Assembly: GCF_900177795.1 (NCBI RefSeq)
Contig: NZ_FXWJ01000001.1
Span: 1 to 64,000, forward strand
Direction: 5' to 3'
From: Plantibacter elymi (nom. nud.)
Lineage (GTDB): Bacteria; Actinomycetota; Actinomycetes; Actinomycetales; Microbacteriaceae
Length of the DNA stretch: 64,000 nucleotides
Below the pieces are notes generated by a model. The model was not told the origin of the DNA, did no database searches, and saw only the letters and a program-made list of their open reading frames with translations. Positions 26,483 to 35,655 of this stretch are shown here, piece after piece. How positions within the stretch are numbered: position 1 is the stretch's first letter; each line of letters begins with the position of its first letter. A program made the position numbers and the translations under genes.

Positions 26483-27700
26483 ATGGATTCGACGGACGAC
26501 ACCGTCCTGCACCACGAGACCCCGAGTCTGGGCAACCCGGACCTCCCGCCGGAGGGCGAGGTGAACACGCTCCGCCACCCGCAGAGCACGCAGATGACCG
26601 GCCCGCAGAACCCGGCGATCGCCAGCCAGTTCCCGAACCAGATCGACGCTCCGGGAACCGACATCAGTACGCAGGCGTTCTTCTGGTCGTCCTTCAACAT
26701 CTCGCCCCGCCGTGTGCAGGACGGCGGGTGGGCGCGCGAGGTGACGAAGCAGGACTTCGCGATCTCCGACGAGATCGCCGGTGTGAACATGTACCTCGAG
26801 TCAGGCGGCATCCGCGAGCTCCACTGGCACCAGACGGCCGAGTGGGCCGTCATGACCCGTGGCAGGTGCCGGGTCACCACCCTCAGCCGATCCGGGATGC
26901 CCAGCGTCGAGGACGTGGAGGAAGGCGATCTGTGGTTCTTCCCCGCCGGAACGCCGCACTCCCTGCAGGGGCTGGGTCCCGACGGCGCCGAGTTCGTGCT
27001 CGCGTTCGACGACGGCGACCAGTCGGAGTCCAACACCCTGCTGCTCACGGACTGGTTCGCCCACACGCCGCCGGACGTGCTGGCGAAGAACTTCGGGGTG
27101 GCCCAGGAGACCTTCGCGGACATTCCGCTCCACAACCTCTGGATCTTCCCCGGCGACGAGCCCGGCCCACTCGCCAAGGACCAGGAGGACGCCGGTGTCG
27201 AGTGGGGAGCGTCGGAACCGATCATCTTCCGACTGTCGCGGTCCAAGCCACTCCACCGGAACAGTGGTGGAAGCATCCAGATCGCAGACAGCACCAACTT
27301 CCCACTGTCGCAGTCGGTCGCCGCAGCGCTCGTGACGGTGGAACCCGGGTCGATGCGCGAGCTGCACTGGCATCCCAACGCCGACGAGTGGCAGTACTAC
27401 CTCCGCGGATCCGCCAGGATGACCGTGTTCAACACCGGACCCCACGCGAACACGACCGACTTCCGCCCCGGCGACATCGGCGTCGTGAAGAAGAACCTCG
27501 GACACTACGTGGAGAACACCGGCGACGACGTGCTCCAGTTCCTCGAGGTGTTCCGCACGGACCGCTACCAGGAGGTCTCCCTCGCGAACTGGCTGGCGCA
27601 CGTGCCGCCGTCGCTCGTCGCCGCACACCTGAACATCGACGAGGCGACCCTGGCGACCTTCCCCCGGGAAGCGCAGGGGATCACCCCGCTGCGTCCGTGA
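26483..27700 (+). CDS. oxdC: Bicupin oxalate decarboxylase
   Basis: This gene encodes 405 aa with two cupin domains, each binding Mn. N-terminal site: H114, H116, E120 (RELHWHQTAEW) and H159. C-terminal site: H295, H297, E302 (RELHWHPNADEW) and H341. The lid loop before LLLTDWFAHTP reads SESNT (181-185), keeping the catalytic glutamate (E182) that makes decarboxylases differ from oxidases. There is no signal peptide, so it is cytoplasmic. It would convert oxalate to formate and CO2 while consuming a proton. GAGGAGG precedes the ATG. Confidence 0.88.
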   Translation: MDSTDDTVLHHETPSLGNPDLPPEGEVNTLRHPQSTQMTGPQNPAIASQFPNQIDAPGTDISTQAFFWSSFNISPRRVQDGGWAREVTKQDFAISDEIAGVNMYLESGGIRELHWHQTAEWAVMTRGRCRVTTLSRSGMPSVEDVEEGDLWFFPAGTPHSLQGLGPDGAEFVLAFDDGDQSESNTLLLTDWFAHTPPDVLAKNFGVAQETFADIPLHNLWIFPGDEPGPLAKDQEDAGVEWGASEPIIFRLSRSKPLHRNSGGSIQIADSTNFPLSQSVAAALVTVEPGSMRELHWHPNADEWQYYLRGSARMTVFNTGPHANTTDFRPGDIGVVKKNLGHYVENTGDDVLQFLEVFRTDRYQEVSLANWLAHVPPSLVAAHLNIDEATLATFPREAQGITPLRP

Positions 27701-27795
27701 TCCGGGCAGGGTGGCTCTCGGCGGGCCACGCTCGCCCAGGGCCATCCGTCCTAGCTTGAGCGGGACACCACTCGTTCAACCGCGCGGAGGCACCG

Positions 27796-28695
27796 ATGAA
27801 CAGCGAACGCAGCACGATCGAACCGGCCGAGGGCTCCTGGTCCATCTCGGACGACCGGGCGTTCGTCCTCATCGACATGCTCAGCGACCACCGCGATCGG
27901 CGGCGCCACGCGCTCAGGACCGCGCGCTCGAGGCGCTGGCTCGACTCCTACGGTGAGGTGGTCGTGCGTTCGGTGCTGCTCGGGACCACGAGCACGATGG
28001 AGCGGGACGAGTATGCGCGGGCCCTCCGTCACGACGGGCGCGACCACACGCTCGTCCTCGATCACGTCGGCGGCTTCGTCCTCGTGACCTCCGAACGACG
28101 CTCCGCCTCGCCCGTCGACGAATGGGTCCGTTCCGTCGCGCCGGCCGGTGTCCGCATCTCCGCGATCGGTTCGGCCGTGCTGCACGCGGACGAGGACGAC
28201 CTGCTCGGCGTCGTCGACGAAGCCCGCACCGCTGCCGAGATCGTCGGTCAGGTCGGGGACGCGCTCGGGTCGACCCGCGCGGAGGATCTCGGCGGGTGGC
28301 GACTCCTGCACGCGATCGGTGGCGGGCCGCAGCTCGTGACCTCGGCGTCGCCGGCGGCCGACGAGCTCTGGCACGCGGATCCCGTGCGTCGGGAGACGGT
28401 GGAGACCTACCTCGACGCCGGATGCAACGTCGTCGTCGCGTGTGAGCGGCTCCACATCCACCGCACGACCCTCTATTACCGGCTCGACACCATGCCGGAG
28501 GTCGTGCGCGACGCGCTGGCCGACGGCTTGAAGCGGAGCACGCTGCACCTGTCGCTGAAGCTGCTCCGCCTCTGGAACGACGTCCCCACCGCGTCGGAGC
28601 GGTCGTCCGCGTCCAGCCGACGCCGACGCGTTCCGGAGACCCGTGCCGTCGCCCCGGTGCGGCAGCTGCACCCGCAGTCCGCGGGCACCGAGTAG
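27796..28695 (+). CDS. PucR-type (CdaR-like) transcriptional regulator
   Basis: This gene encodes 299 aa. The C-terminal HTH_30 domain (about 205-250) is clear: VETYLDAGCNVVVACERLHIHRTTLYYRLD. The N-terminal two-thirds is a divergent sensor region. It lies 8 bp upstream of the DyP peroxidase gene in the same direction, so it probably controls the peroxidase/encapsulin operon of which it is the first gene. The last 30 residues are Ser/Arg-rich and probably disordered. Confidence 0.83.
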   Translation: MNSERSTIEPAEGSWSISDDRAFVLIDMLSDHRDRRRHALRTARSRRWLDSYGEVVVRSVLLGTTSTMERDEYARALRHDGRDHTLVLDHVGGFVLVTSERRSASPVDEWVRSVAPAGVRISAIGSAVLHADEDDLLGVVDEARTAAEIVGQVGDALGSTRAEDLGGWRLLHAIGGGPQLVTSASPAADELWHADPVRRETVETYLDAGCNVVVACERLHIHRTTLYYRLDTMPEVVRDALADGLKRSTLHLSLKLLRLWNDVPTASERSSASSRRRRVPETRAVAPVRQLHPQSAGTE

Positions 28696-28703
28696 GAGGG
28701 GAC

Positions 28704-29771
28704 GTGACCAGTTCAGCGCGACGCGTCCCGATCGAGCCTCAGGCCGTGGACGCGCCGCTCAGCGGGACCGCCGTCTTCCTCGTGCTCACCGTGCGCGACG
28801 CGGCAGGCGCGTTCGACACCGTCCGCAGCACCCTGGCGGGTGTCGCCGACGTCCTGAAGAACGTCGCCTTCCGCGATCTCGACGCCGCCCTGTCCTGCAC
28901 CGTCGGGATCGGCGCGCGCGTCTGGGGCGAGCTCACCCGCGGTCCCGCGCCGAAGGAGCTCCATGTCTTCCCCGCGGTCGTCGGCGACCGGCACATCGCA
29001 CCCTCCACGCCCGGCGACGTCCTGCTCCACATCCGTGCTGCGAGACGCGACCTGTGCTTCGAGTTCGAGCGGCAGCTCCTGGACCTGCTCGGCGATGCCG
29101 TCGAGGTCGTGGACGAGACGGTCGGCTTCCGGTACTTCGACGTCCGTGACCTGCTCGGCTTCGTCGACGGCACCGCGAACCCCGTCGGCCAGAACCTTCC
29201 CGACGCCACGCTCGTCGGTGACGAGGACCCTGCCTTCGCCGGTGGCAGCTACGTCGTGGTGCAGAAGTACACGCATCCGCTCGACCGCTGGCGCGCGCTC
29301 ACGACGGAGCAGCAGGAGGCGATCATCGGCCGCACCAAGGCCGACAACATCGAACTCGACGACGCGGAGACCGGCCAGAAGTCGCACAAGACGCTGTCCA
29401 CGGTCGTCGTCGACGGTGCCGAGCACGACATCCTCCGTGACAACATGCCGTTCGGCAGCCCGGCCGGCGGCGAGTTCGGCACCTACTTCATCGGGTACGC
29501 CCGTCGGCTCTGGGTCATCGAGCGGATGCTCCAGCGCATGTTCATCGGCGACCCGCCGGGACTCCACGACCGACTCCTCGACTTCTCGACCGCCCGGACC
29601 GGGTCCGTGTTCTTCGCTCCGAGCGCCGCGTTCCTCGAGGCGATGGACGACGATCCGGCCCCGTCCGGCCCCGCTGATCCGGCGAGCGCCGTCGTCCCTG
29701 CCTCGCCGCCCGAGCCCGCCGACGGTTCCCTCGGTCTCGGGTCGCTCCAAACCGCTCCCGAAAGGACGTGA
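28704..29771 (+). CDS. dyp: DyP-type peroxidase with encapsulin-targeting tail
   Basis: This gene encodes 355 aa, a dye-decolorising haem peroxidase of the B group. Catalytic D155 lies in GFVDGTANP, the proximal haem ligand is H228 in KSHKT, and distal R245 and N247 lie in ILRDNMPF. A Pro/Ala linker (about 315-340) leads to a C-terminal peptide GSLGLGSL that matches the encapsulin cargo-loading signal (L-x-[IL]-G-S-L). The encapsulin gene follows at once. The enzyme would be packed inside the shell and use H2O2 on unknown substrates. Confidence 0.95.
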   Translation: MTSSARRVPIEPQAVDAPLSGTAVFLVLTVRDAAGAFDTVRSTLAGVADVLKNVAFRDLDAALSCTVGIGARVWGELTRGPAPKELHVFPAVVGDRHIAPSTPGDVLLHIRAARRDLCFEFERQLLDLLGDAVEVVDETVGFRYFDVRDLLGFVDGTANPVGQNLPDATLVGDEDPAFAGGSYVVVQKYTHPLDRWRALTTEQQEAIIGRTKADNIELDDAETGQKSHKTLSTVVVDGAEHDILRDNMPFGSPAGGEFGTYFIGYARRLWVIERMLQRMFIGDPPGLHDRLLDFSTARTGSVFFAPSAAFLEAMDDDPAPSGPADPASAVVPASPPEPADGSLGLGSLQTAPERT

Positions 29772-29773
29772 CC

Positions 29774-30577
29774 GTGAACAACCATCTCTTCCGACACCTC
29801 GCGCCGATCACCGATGAGACCTGGCAGATGCTCGACGACGAGGCCCGCGCGCGCCTCACCCCGGTGCTCGGTGGCCGACGGGTGGTCGACTTCGCCGGAC
29901 CGCTGGGTTGGGAGCACTCCTCCACCGACATCGGCCGTGTCGGCGCGGTCGTCGACGCCCCGATGGACGGAGTGATCGCCCGACAGCGCGCGGTGCTGCC
30001 GCTGACCGAAGTGCGTGCCGACTTCGCGCTGGTGCGCAGCGAGCTGGACAGCGCGGCCCGAGGCGCACTCGACGTGGACCTCTCCCCGCTCGACGACGCG
30101 GTCACCCGCTTGTCCACGTTGGAGAACGCGGCGATCCTGTCCGGCTGGTCCGCGGCCGGCTACACGGGTGCGACGGCTGCCTCGCCGCATCCTCCATTGA
30201 CGAGGGACGACGACCCGACGCGGTTCGCACAGGTGGTCGCCACGGCGGTCGAGACGCTCGCGCGATCCGGGGTCGGCGGCCCTTACGCCTTGGCCGTCGA
30301 CGCACCGGGCTGGGTGTCGGTCACAGGCGGCAACGACAGCGGTGGCGCGCGGCTGTCCTCGCACATCGAGGCCATCCTCGGCGGGGAGGTCGTCTGGACG
30401 CCCGGCATCGAGGGAGCCGTGGTCCTCAGCAGGCGCGGCGGCGACTTCCTGTTCGAATCCGGTCAGGACATCGCCCTCGGCTATGCGGCGCACTCGGCCG
30501 AGTCGGTGAGCCTCTATCTGGAGGAGAGTTTCAGCTTCCGCGTCGTGACACCAGAGGCTGCCGTCGCGATCCGTTAG
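29774..30577 (+). CDS. enc: Encapsulin shell protein
   Basis: This gene encodes 267 aa, family 1 encapsulin (linocin M18 type, HK97 fold). N-terminal NNHLFRHLAPIT, the RRVVDFAGPLGWE segment, GPYALAVD and the C-terminal RRGGDFLFESGQDIALGYAAH match known encapsulins. It assembles into a protein nanocompartment that holds the DyP enzyme. GTG at 29774 is preferred over GTG at 29768 because AAAGGA then sits at a normal distance and the protein begins MNNHLFR like relatives. Its stop overlaps the convergent regulator stop. Confidence 0.95.
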   Translation: MNNHLFRHLAPITDETWQMLDDEARARLTPVLGGRRVVDFAGPLGWEHSSTDIGRVGAVVDAPMDGVIARQRAVLPLTEVRADFALVRSELDSAARGALDVDLSPLDDAVTRLSTLENAAILSGWSAAGYTGATAASPHPPLTRDDDPTRFAQVVATAVETLARSGVGGPYALAVDAPGWVSVTGGNDSGGARLSSHIEAILGGEVVWTPGIEGAVVLSRRGGDFLFESGQDIALGYAAHSAESVSLYLEESFSFRVVTPEAAVAIR

Positions 30578-31653
30578 CGCGGTGAGACGGCTCCGTCGAT
30601 CGGATCAGCCAGGGGCGACCGGGTCTGCAGGGACGCCTCGGCCACGCCGACACCCGTCGTGCGGAACCGTCGCTGGTACTCGGAGGGCGTCGTGTTGTAC
30701 CGTGCCGCGAACGCGCGGCGGAAGGCGATCGGGCTGGCGTACCCGGCGGCAGCGGCGACCTGCCCCACCGTGTCCCCGGCCTCCAGCATGCCGAGCGCGA
30801 CGTCGAGTCGGAGCGAGCCGACGTACTGGATGGGCGTCATGCCCAGCTCGTCCCGGATGACCCGGTTGAGATGGCGGACGCCGACGTTCGCGTGTGCGGC
30901 GATGTCGGCCAACGATCCCGCACGGGTCGGATCGCCGTGGATGTAGTCCGCGACGGCCTTCGCGATCGAGGTCCGCGCCGGCTTCGCGCGGACGGAGGCG
31001 GAGAACTGCGACTGGCCGCCGGACCGGCGCATGTAGACGAGCAGCAACTGCGCGATGGAGCGTGCGACGTCCGCGCCGTGGTCCTCCTCCACGATCGCGA
31101 GCGCGAGGTCGATCCCGGCGGCGACCCCGGCCGAGGAGTACGTGTCGCCGTCACGGACGAAGATCGAGTCGGGACGGACGTCGATCGACGGGTAAGCGGT
31201 GGCGAGCGCGCCGGTGAACTTCCAGTGGGTCGTCGCCGACTTGCCGTCGAGGAGCCCGGTGACCGCGAGGGCGAACGCGCCGCTGCAGATCGACGCCACC
31301 CGCTCGGCTCGGGCCGCGAGGAGCCGGACCGCGGTCTGCACCTCCTCCGGGCGGTACACCTGTGGTGCGGACTCGCTCCCCGGGACGATCACGAGGTCGA
31401 GCGGTCCGCTGTCGGCCGCGGCGGCGTCCACGCCGACCCGGAGTCCCATCGAGGTGACGACGTCCTGGCCGTCGTGGGAGAAGAACCGGACGTCGTAGCC
31501 GTCGACCCGCTGGTTCGCCTCGGTGAACACCTCGGCCGGGCCGACGAAGTCGAGCGTCTTCACCTGGTCGAACAGGAAGATCCCGACCTGACGCCGTCGT
31601 GAGGGCGCGCCGAGCGGATCCGTGGTTCGCGACACCTGTCGGGGCGGGCTCAT
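30574..31653 (-). CDS. GlxA family (DJ-1/AraC) transcriptional regulator
   Basis: This gene encodes 359 aa. An N-terminal DJ-1/PfpI-like domain (about 20-190), with the elbow SICSGAFAL, is fused to an AraC HTH domain (about 230-335) ending in the typical GYASPIAFRRAFAARYNTTPSEYQRRF. ATG at 31653 follows GAGGGG. It is divergent from the SDR/MFS pair, which it probably controls. Ligand unknown. Confidence 0.9.
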   Translation of the reverse strand: MSPPRQVSRTTDPLGAPSRRRQVGIFLFDQVKTLDFVGPAEVFTEANQRVDGYDVRFFSHDGQDVVTSMGLRVGVDAAAADSGPLDLVIVPGSESAPQVYRPEEVQTAVRLLAARAERVASICSGAFALAVTGLLDGKSATTHWKFTGALATAYPSIDVRPDSIFVRDGDTYSSAGVAAGIDLALAIVEEDHGADVARSIAQLLLVYMRRSGGQSQFSASVRAKPARTSIAKAVADYIHGDPTRAGSLADIAAHANVGVRHLNRVIRDELGMTPIQYVGSLRLDVALGMLEAGDTVGQVAAAAGYASPIAFRRAFAARYNTTPSEYQRRFRTTGVGVAEASLQTRSPLADPIDGAVSPR

Positions 31654-31826
31654 CCCCTCATCCTGCCGGACGATGCCCGGTCCGACCACTTCCGATTCCG
31701 ACGTCTGTCGAAGCGCTCGGCGACGGATGTCCGGTGACCGCGATCCGCTCGCGGCATACGCTCGGACCGGCAGGCCCACGACCCGGGGTCTCCGACCACC
31801 GTCACGACGCTTGAAGGAGTACGTCC

Positions 31827-32642
31827 ATGCGACTCGAACGCGCGGGATCCATCCCCCTCGACCTCACCCATCGCACCGCGCTGGTGACCGGCTCGACGAG
31901 CGGGATCGGTTACGCCATCGCCGCGCGGCTCGTCGAGGCGGGGGCGGACGTCATCGTCAACGGTCGCGACGCCGATCGCCTCGAGGCCGCTGTCCTGTCA
32001 CTCGACACCGAATCGCTGGAGTCGGTGCGCGGGATCACTGCCGACGCGACCACCCGGGAGGGAGCTGAACGGCTCGTCGCCGAGGCCGGCCAGGTCGACA
32101 TCCTCGTCAACAACCTCGGTGTCTTCGAGGCCGTACCGCCGCTGGACATCACCGACGAGCAGTGGCGGGCGATGTTCGAGGTCAACGTGCTGTCAGCCGC
32201 TCGCCTCACCCGGCTCCTGCTCCCCGGCATGTCCGGACGCGGCTGGGGTCGTGTCGTCGACATCGCCAGCGACTCCGCCGTGGTCATCCCCGAGGAGATG
32301 ATCCACTACGGCATGTCGAAGACCGCACTCCTCGCGGTGAGCCGCGGCTTCGCGAAGGCTGCCGCCGGGACGGGCGTGACGGTGAACTCGGTGATCGCCG
32401 GCCCCACCCACACGCCGGGCGTGGAGACCTTCGTCCGGCAGCTGGTCGGCGACGAGCTCGAGTGGGACGACGCCCAGCGGGAGTTCATGCGGCTGCACCG
32501 CCCGCAGTCGCTGATCGGCCGCCTCCTCGAACCCATCGAGATCGCGAACCTCGTGGTGTACCTCGCCTCGCCGCTCGCGTCCGGCACCACCGGCGGCGCG
32601 CTCCGGGTCGACGGCGGCTACGTCGACTCGATCCTGCCCTGA
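31827..32642 (+). CDS. SDR family oxidoreductase
   Basis: This gene encodes 271 aa. NAD(P)-binding TGSTSGIG, the NNLG motif, and active-site Tyr and Lys in HYGMSK identify a classical short-chain dehydrogenase. The C-terminus YLASPLASGTTGGALRVDGG is standard. It is closely similar by eye to the SDR at 50440-51231 (both have MIHYG and YLASPLAS). It heads a two-gene operon with an MFS exporter, divergent from the GlxA-type regulator. GAAGGAG precedes the ATG. Substrate unknown. Confidence 0.88.
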   Translation: MRLERAGSIPLDLTHRTALVTGSTSGIGYAIAARLVEAGADVIVNGRDADRLEAAVLSLDTESLESVRGITADATTREGAERLVAEAGQVDILVNNLGVFEAVPPLDITDEQWRAMFEVNVLSAARLTRLLLPGMSGRGWGRVVDIASDSAVVIPEEMIHYGMSKTALLAVSRGFAKAAAGTGVTVNSVIAGPTHTPGVETFVRQLVGDELEWDDAQREFMRLHRPQSLIGRLLEPIEIANLVVYLASPLASGTTGGALRVDGGYVDSILP

Positions 32643-32673
32643 CGTCGACACCGAGCGAGAGCCGAGCGACCCG

Positions 32674-33894
32674 ATGACGACCTCTCCTGTTTCGACCCGA
32701 TCCCACGTCTCCCACGGTGCCGGGTTCTGGATCGTCGCCACCACGTTCCTGCTGGTGATGGCCTACTCGACCGTCCCGACGCCGTTGTACGCGCTGTACC
32801 AGGCGAGGGACGGGTTCCCCGTCTCGACGATCACCGTCATCTTCGCCGCCTACGCCGTCGGCGTCGTGTTCAGCCTCTTCTTCGTCGGCCACATCAGCGA
32901 CTGGGTCGGGCGGCGGCGGATGCTGCTCATCGCGATCCTGATCTCGGCGCTGTCGGCAGTGCTGTTCCTCCTCTGGAGCAGCGTCGAGGGGTTGATCGTC
33001 GCGCGGGTCGTCAACGGCGTCAGCATCGGCGTGCTCACCGCGACGGCGACCGCGCACCTCGGCGAACTGCGCGCGGTCGCCCGGCCCGACGAGAACTCGA
33101 TCGTCGCGGCATCGGTCGCCGGGGCCAGCAACCTGGGTGGTCTCGCCCTCGGACCGCTCATCGGTGGACTCTTCGCCGAGTTCCTCCCGAACCCGCTCGT
33201 GCTCCCGCACGCGGTGTTCCTCGTCGCGCTCGTCATCGCCGCGATCGTCATGGTCTCCGTGCCCGAGACCGTCGAGCAGAGCGAACCACGGAGGCGCTAC
33301 CGACCACAGCGCCTCGCGGTCCCGGCGTCGTCCCGAGGGGCGTTCATCGCCGCGGGGTTCGGGGCCTTCGCCGGCTTCGCGCTCCTCGGACTGTTCACCT
33401 CGCTCGCGCCCACCATCCTCATCGGCACCTTCGACGCACCCGACCACCTGCTCGCCGGTGTGACGACCTTCTCCGTGTTCGGAGCCGCCGCGCTCGGTCA
33501 GGTGCTGCTCGCTCGACTCCCGTTACAGCGCCAGCTCCTGATCGCGACGGTCAGCTGCGGTGTCGGACTCGCCGCGGTCGCCGCGGGGGCGGTCCTGCCG
33601 CAGCTGGGGGTCTTCCTCTTCGGCGGTGTCATCGCCGGACTCGGTGTCGGCGTCCTGTTCAAGTCGGCGATCGCGACCGCCGGATCGCTCGCCGACCCCG
33701 CCCGCCGGGGCGAGACGCTGTCGCTCGTGTTCCTGATCGCCTACTGCGGCCTCGCACTCCCGGTGCTGGCCATCGGCTTCGCCCTCACCTTCGCACCGGA
33801 GATCGACGTGCTGCTGATCTTCGTCTCGCTCGTACTGGTGACGACGGTACTCGCCGGTGTCGCGATGACCCGGCGAGCGGCCGGACGCCACTGA
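32674..33894 (+). CDS. MFS transporter
   Basis: This gene encodes 406 aa with about 12 membrane segments. The loop 2-3 motif GHISDWVGRRRML is the MFS signature. Short loops and this length fit a drug or metabolite exporter. It follows the SDR by 31 bp and is probably cotranscribed. Substrate not predictable. Confidence 0.87.
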   Translation: MTTSPVSTRSHVSHGAGFWIVATTFLLVMAYSTVPTPLYALYQARDGFPVSTITVIFAAYAVGVVFSLFFVGHISDWVGRRRMLLIAILISALSAVLFLLWSSVEGLIVARVVNGVSIGVLTATATAHLGELRAVARPDENSIVAASVAGASNLGGLALGPLIGGLFAEFLPNPLVLPHAVFLVALVIAAIVMVSVPETVEQSEPRRRYRPQRLAVPASSRGAFIAAGFGAFAGFALLGLFTSLAPTILIGTFDAPDHLLAGVTTFSVFGAAALGQVLLARLPLQRQLLIATVSCGVGLAAVAAGAVLPQLGVFLFGGVIAGLGVGVLFKSAIATAGSLADPARRGETLSLVFLIAYCGLALPVLAIGFALTFAPEIDVLLIFVSLVLVTTVLAGVAMTRRAAGRH

Positions 33895-33934
33895 CCGGGC
33901 CCGGCTGCCACTGAGCGGGCGGTGTCGCTTCGGC

Positions 33935-35194
33935 CTACCCGAACGTCTCGGCGAGGTAGCGATGGACGAGGGAGACCGCCATCGCGCCCTCACCGACGGC
34001 CGACGCGACCCGCTTGATGGAGTTGGCGCGGACGTCACCGGCGGCGAACACGCCGGGCTGGTTCGTCTCGAGGTGCAGGGGCTGACGGCGGAGTGGCCAC
34101 GCCGACAGGTGCTCCGGCAGCAGGTCACCTCCGGTGAGCAGGAAGCCGCGAGGGTCCAGCGCGACCGCGGAGTCGCGGGCCCAGGCGGTGTTGGGGCTCC
34201 CGCCGATGCAGATGAACAGGCGCGACGCCGGCACGTCGGTCGTCGTCCCGGCCGAGTCGACGGTCAGTGACTGCAGGTGGTCGTCGCCGTGGAGTGCGGC
34301 GACCGTCGTGTCCACGAGGATCTCGACATTGGGGGCCGCGAGCAGTCGCCGCAGGAGGTAGGTCGACATCGTCGACGAGAGGGAGTGACCGCGGACGAGG
34401 ACGGTGACCCGCTCGGCGTGCGCGGCGAGGTTCATCGCCGCCTGGCCCGCCGAGTTCGCACCGCCCACGATGTAGACGTGCTCGCCGACGCACGAGGACG
34501 CTTCGCTCGTGCCGGCGCCGTAGTAGACGCCGGAGCCCTCCAGCTCGTCCTCCTTCGGCAAGCCGAGGCGACGCCACTGCACGCCCGTCGCGCAGACGAC
34601 CGCCCGTGCGGAGAGTCGCGAGCCGTCCGCGAGCTCGGCCTGCATGTGATGGTCGCCGAAGCTCCGGCTCAGACTGTGACGCATGACGAGCAGTTCGGCG
34701 CCGAACGCGATCGCCTGTCGTCGCGCCTGCTCAGCGAGCGCTGCGCCTGAGATGCCATGCGCGAAGCCGAGGTAGTTCTCGATGAGGCTGCTGGAACCGG
34801 CCTGACCGCCGACGGCGTCCCGTTCGACCACGGCGACATCGAGTCCCTCGGACGCCGCATAGACCGCGGCCGAAAGCCCGGCCGGTCCGGCACCGTAGAC
34901 GAGGACGTCGTACTCGCTGCGTTGCGGTCGCTTGATCCAACCGAAGTGTTCGGCGATCTGCGCTGGCGTCGGATCGGCGAGCCGGGTGCCGTCGGGGAAG
35001 GCGACGACGGGAAGCCGGGCCTCTGCCAGACCCGAACCGAGCTGGGCCCGGCAGTCCTCGTCCGTCTCGACCACCACCGTCTGGAACGGGACACCACTGC
35101 GGGTGAGGTAGTCGCGGATCGCGAAGGCCTCGCGACCGAAGGACCGCTCGAACACGAGCAGTGGTGCGATCGCCACCTCCCCGACGACGGTCAT
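33935..35194 (-). CDS. Thioredoxin-reductase-like flavoprotein with N-terminal glutaredoxin-like domain, no CxxC
   Basis: This gene encodes 419 aa. Residues 1-85 look like a glutaredoxin/thioredoxin-fold domain (LTRSGVPFQTVVVETDED, LPVVAFPDGT) with no Cys-x-x-Cys. Residues 94-419 are a TrxR-type flavoprotein with the FAD loop GAGPAG (101-106), the NAD(P)H loop GGANSAG (244-250) and a late AAGDVR. Where TrxR has CAxC, this protein has YYGAGTSEASSC (224-235), so the redox disulfide is missing. Its ATG overlaps the zf-UBP gene stop. A conserved actinobacterial pair of unknown function is the best description. Confidence 0.85.
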   Translation of the reverse strand: MTVVGEVAIAPLLVFERSFGREAFAIRDYLTRSGVPFQTVVVETDEDCRAQLGSGLAEARLPVVAFPDGTRLADPTPAQIAEHFGWIKRPQRSEYDVLVYGAGPAGLSAAVYAASEGLDVAVVERDAVGGQAGSSSLIENYLGFAHGISGAALAEQARRQAIAFGAELLVMRHSLSRSFGDHHMQAELADGSRLSARAVVCATGVQWRRLGLPKEDELEGSGVYYGAGTSEASSCVGEHVYIVGGANSAGQAAMNLAAHAERVTVLVRGHSLSSTMSTYLLRRLLAAPNVEILVDTTVAALHGDDHLQSLTVDSAGTTTDVPASRLFICIGGSPNTAWARDSAVALDPRGFLLTGGDLLPEHLSAWPLRRQPLHLETNQPGVFAAGDVRANSIKRVASAVGEGAMAVSLVHRYLAETFG

Positions 35195-35544
35195 GAACCG
35201 AGGAGTCGTTCCCACTGGGTAGGGACACGATCGTGCGGCCCGGGGACCGTCTGCGAGCGTGGGTGGCTGAGCGGGGGCGCGAGGGTGGGACCGGCGAACG
35301 ACTCCTCCGTGCCGTAGTCGTAGAACCAGTCCTCGCCCGGCTCGTAGCTGCGGATCACGCGATGACCGGTGGTGGTCGCGTGCTTCGTCGCGTGCTTGTT
35401 CAGGGAGTCGTCGCAGCATCCGATGTGCCCGCAGAACGTGCAGCGGCGGAGATGCAGCCACCAGCTGTCGGTCGCCTCGCACTCGACGCAACCGGGGCCG
35501 GACGGCGGGACGTCCGGCTTGATGTACTGCTCGACGTCGTCCAT
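35191..35544 (-). CDS. UBP-type zinc finger protein
   Basis: This gene encodes 117 aa. The zf-UBP domain spans about residues 15-85, with zinc ligands C19, C22, C35, C38, C43 and histidines at H51, H55 and H61. In eukaryotes this fold binds the C-terminus of ubiquitin; its bacterial role is unknown. ATG at 35544 is chosen over 35556 because GAGG lies six bases before it. It is translationally coupled to the TrxR-like gene, implying a joint function. Confidence 0.87.
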   Translation of the reverse strand: MDDVEQYIKPDVPPSGPGCVECEATDSWWLHLRRCTFCGHIGCCDDSLNKHATKHATTTGHRVIRSYEPGEDWFYDYGTEESFAGPTLAPPLSHPRSQTVPGPHDRVPTQWERLLGS

Positions 35545-35655
35545 GGTGGACCTCATCTCGGCTCGTGCTGCGGTGACGTGGACTCACCGTACGTCTCTCG
35601 ATGGGCAACCCGCTTCGACCTCAGTCGGAAATCGAGAGCTGGGAGCGGCAGCCCG

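Noticed and set aside
30440-30470. GTTCGAATCC as a tRNA T-loop
   Set aside because: It lies within the encapsulin coding sequence and no cloverleaf partners are seen around it. No tRNA was found in the window.
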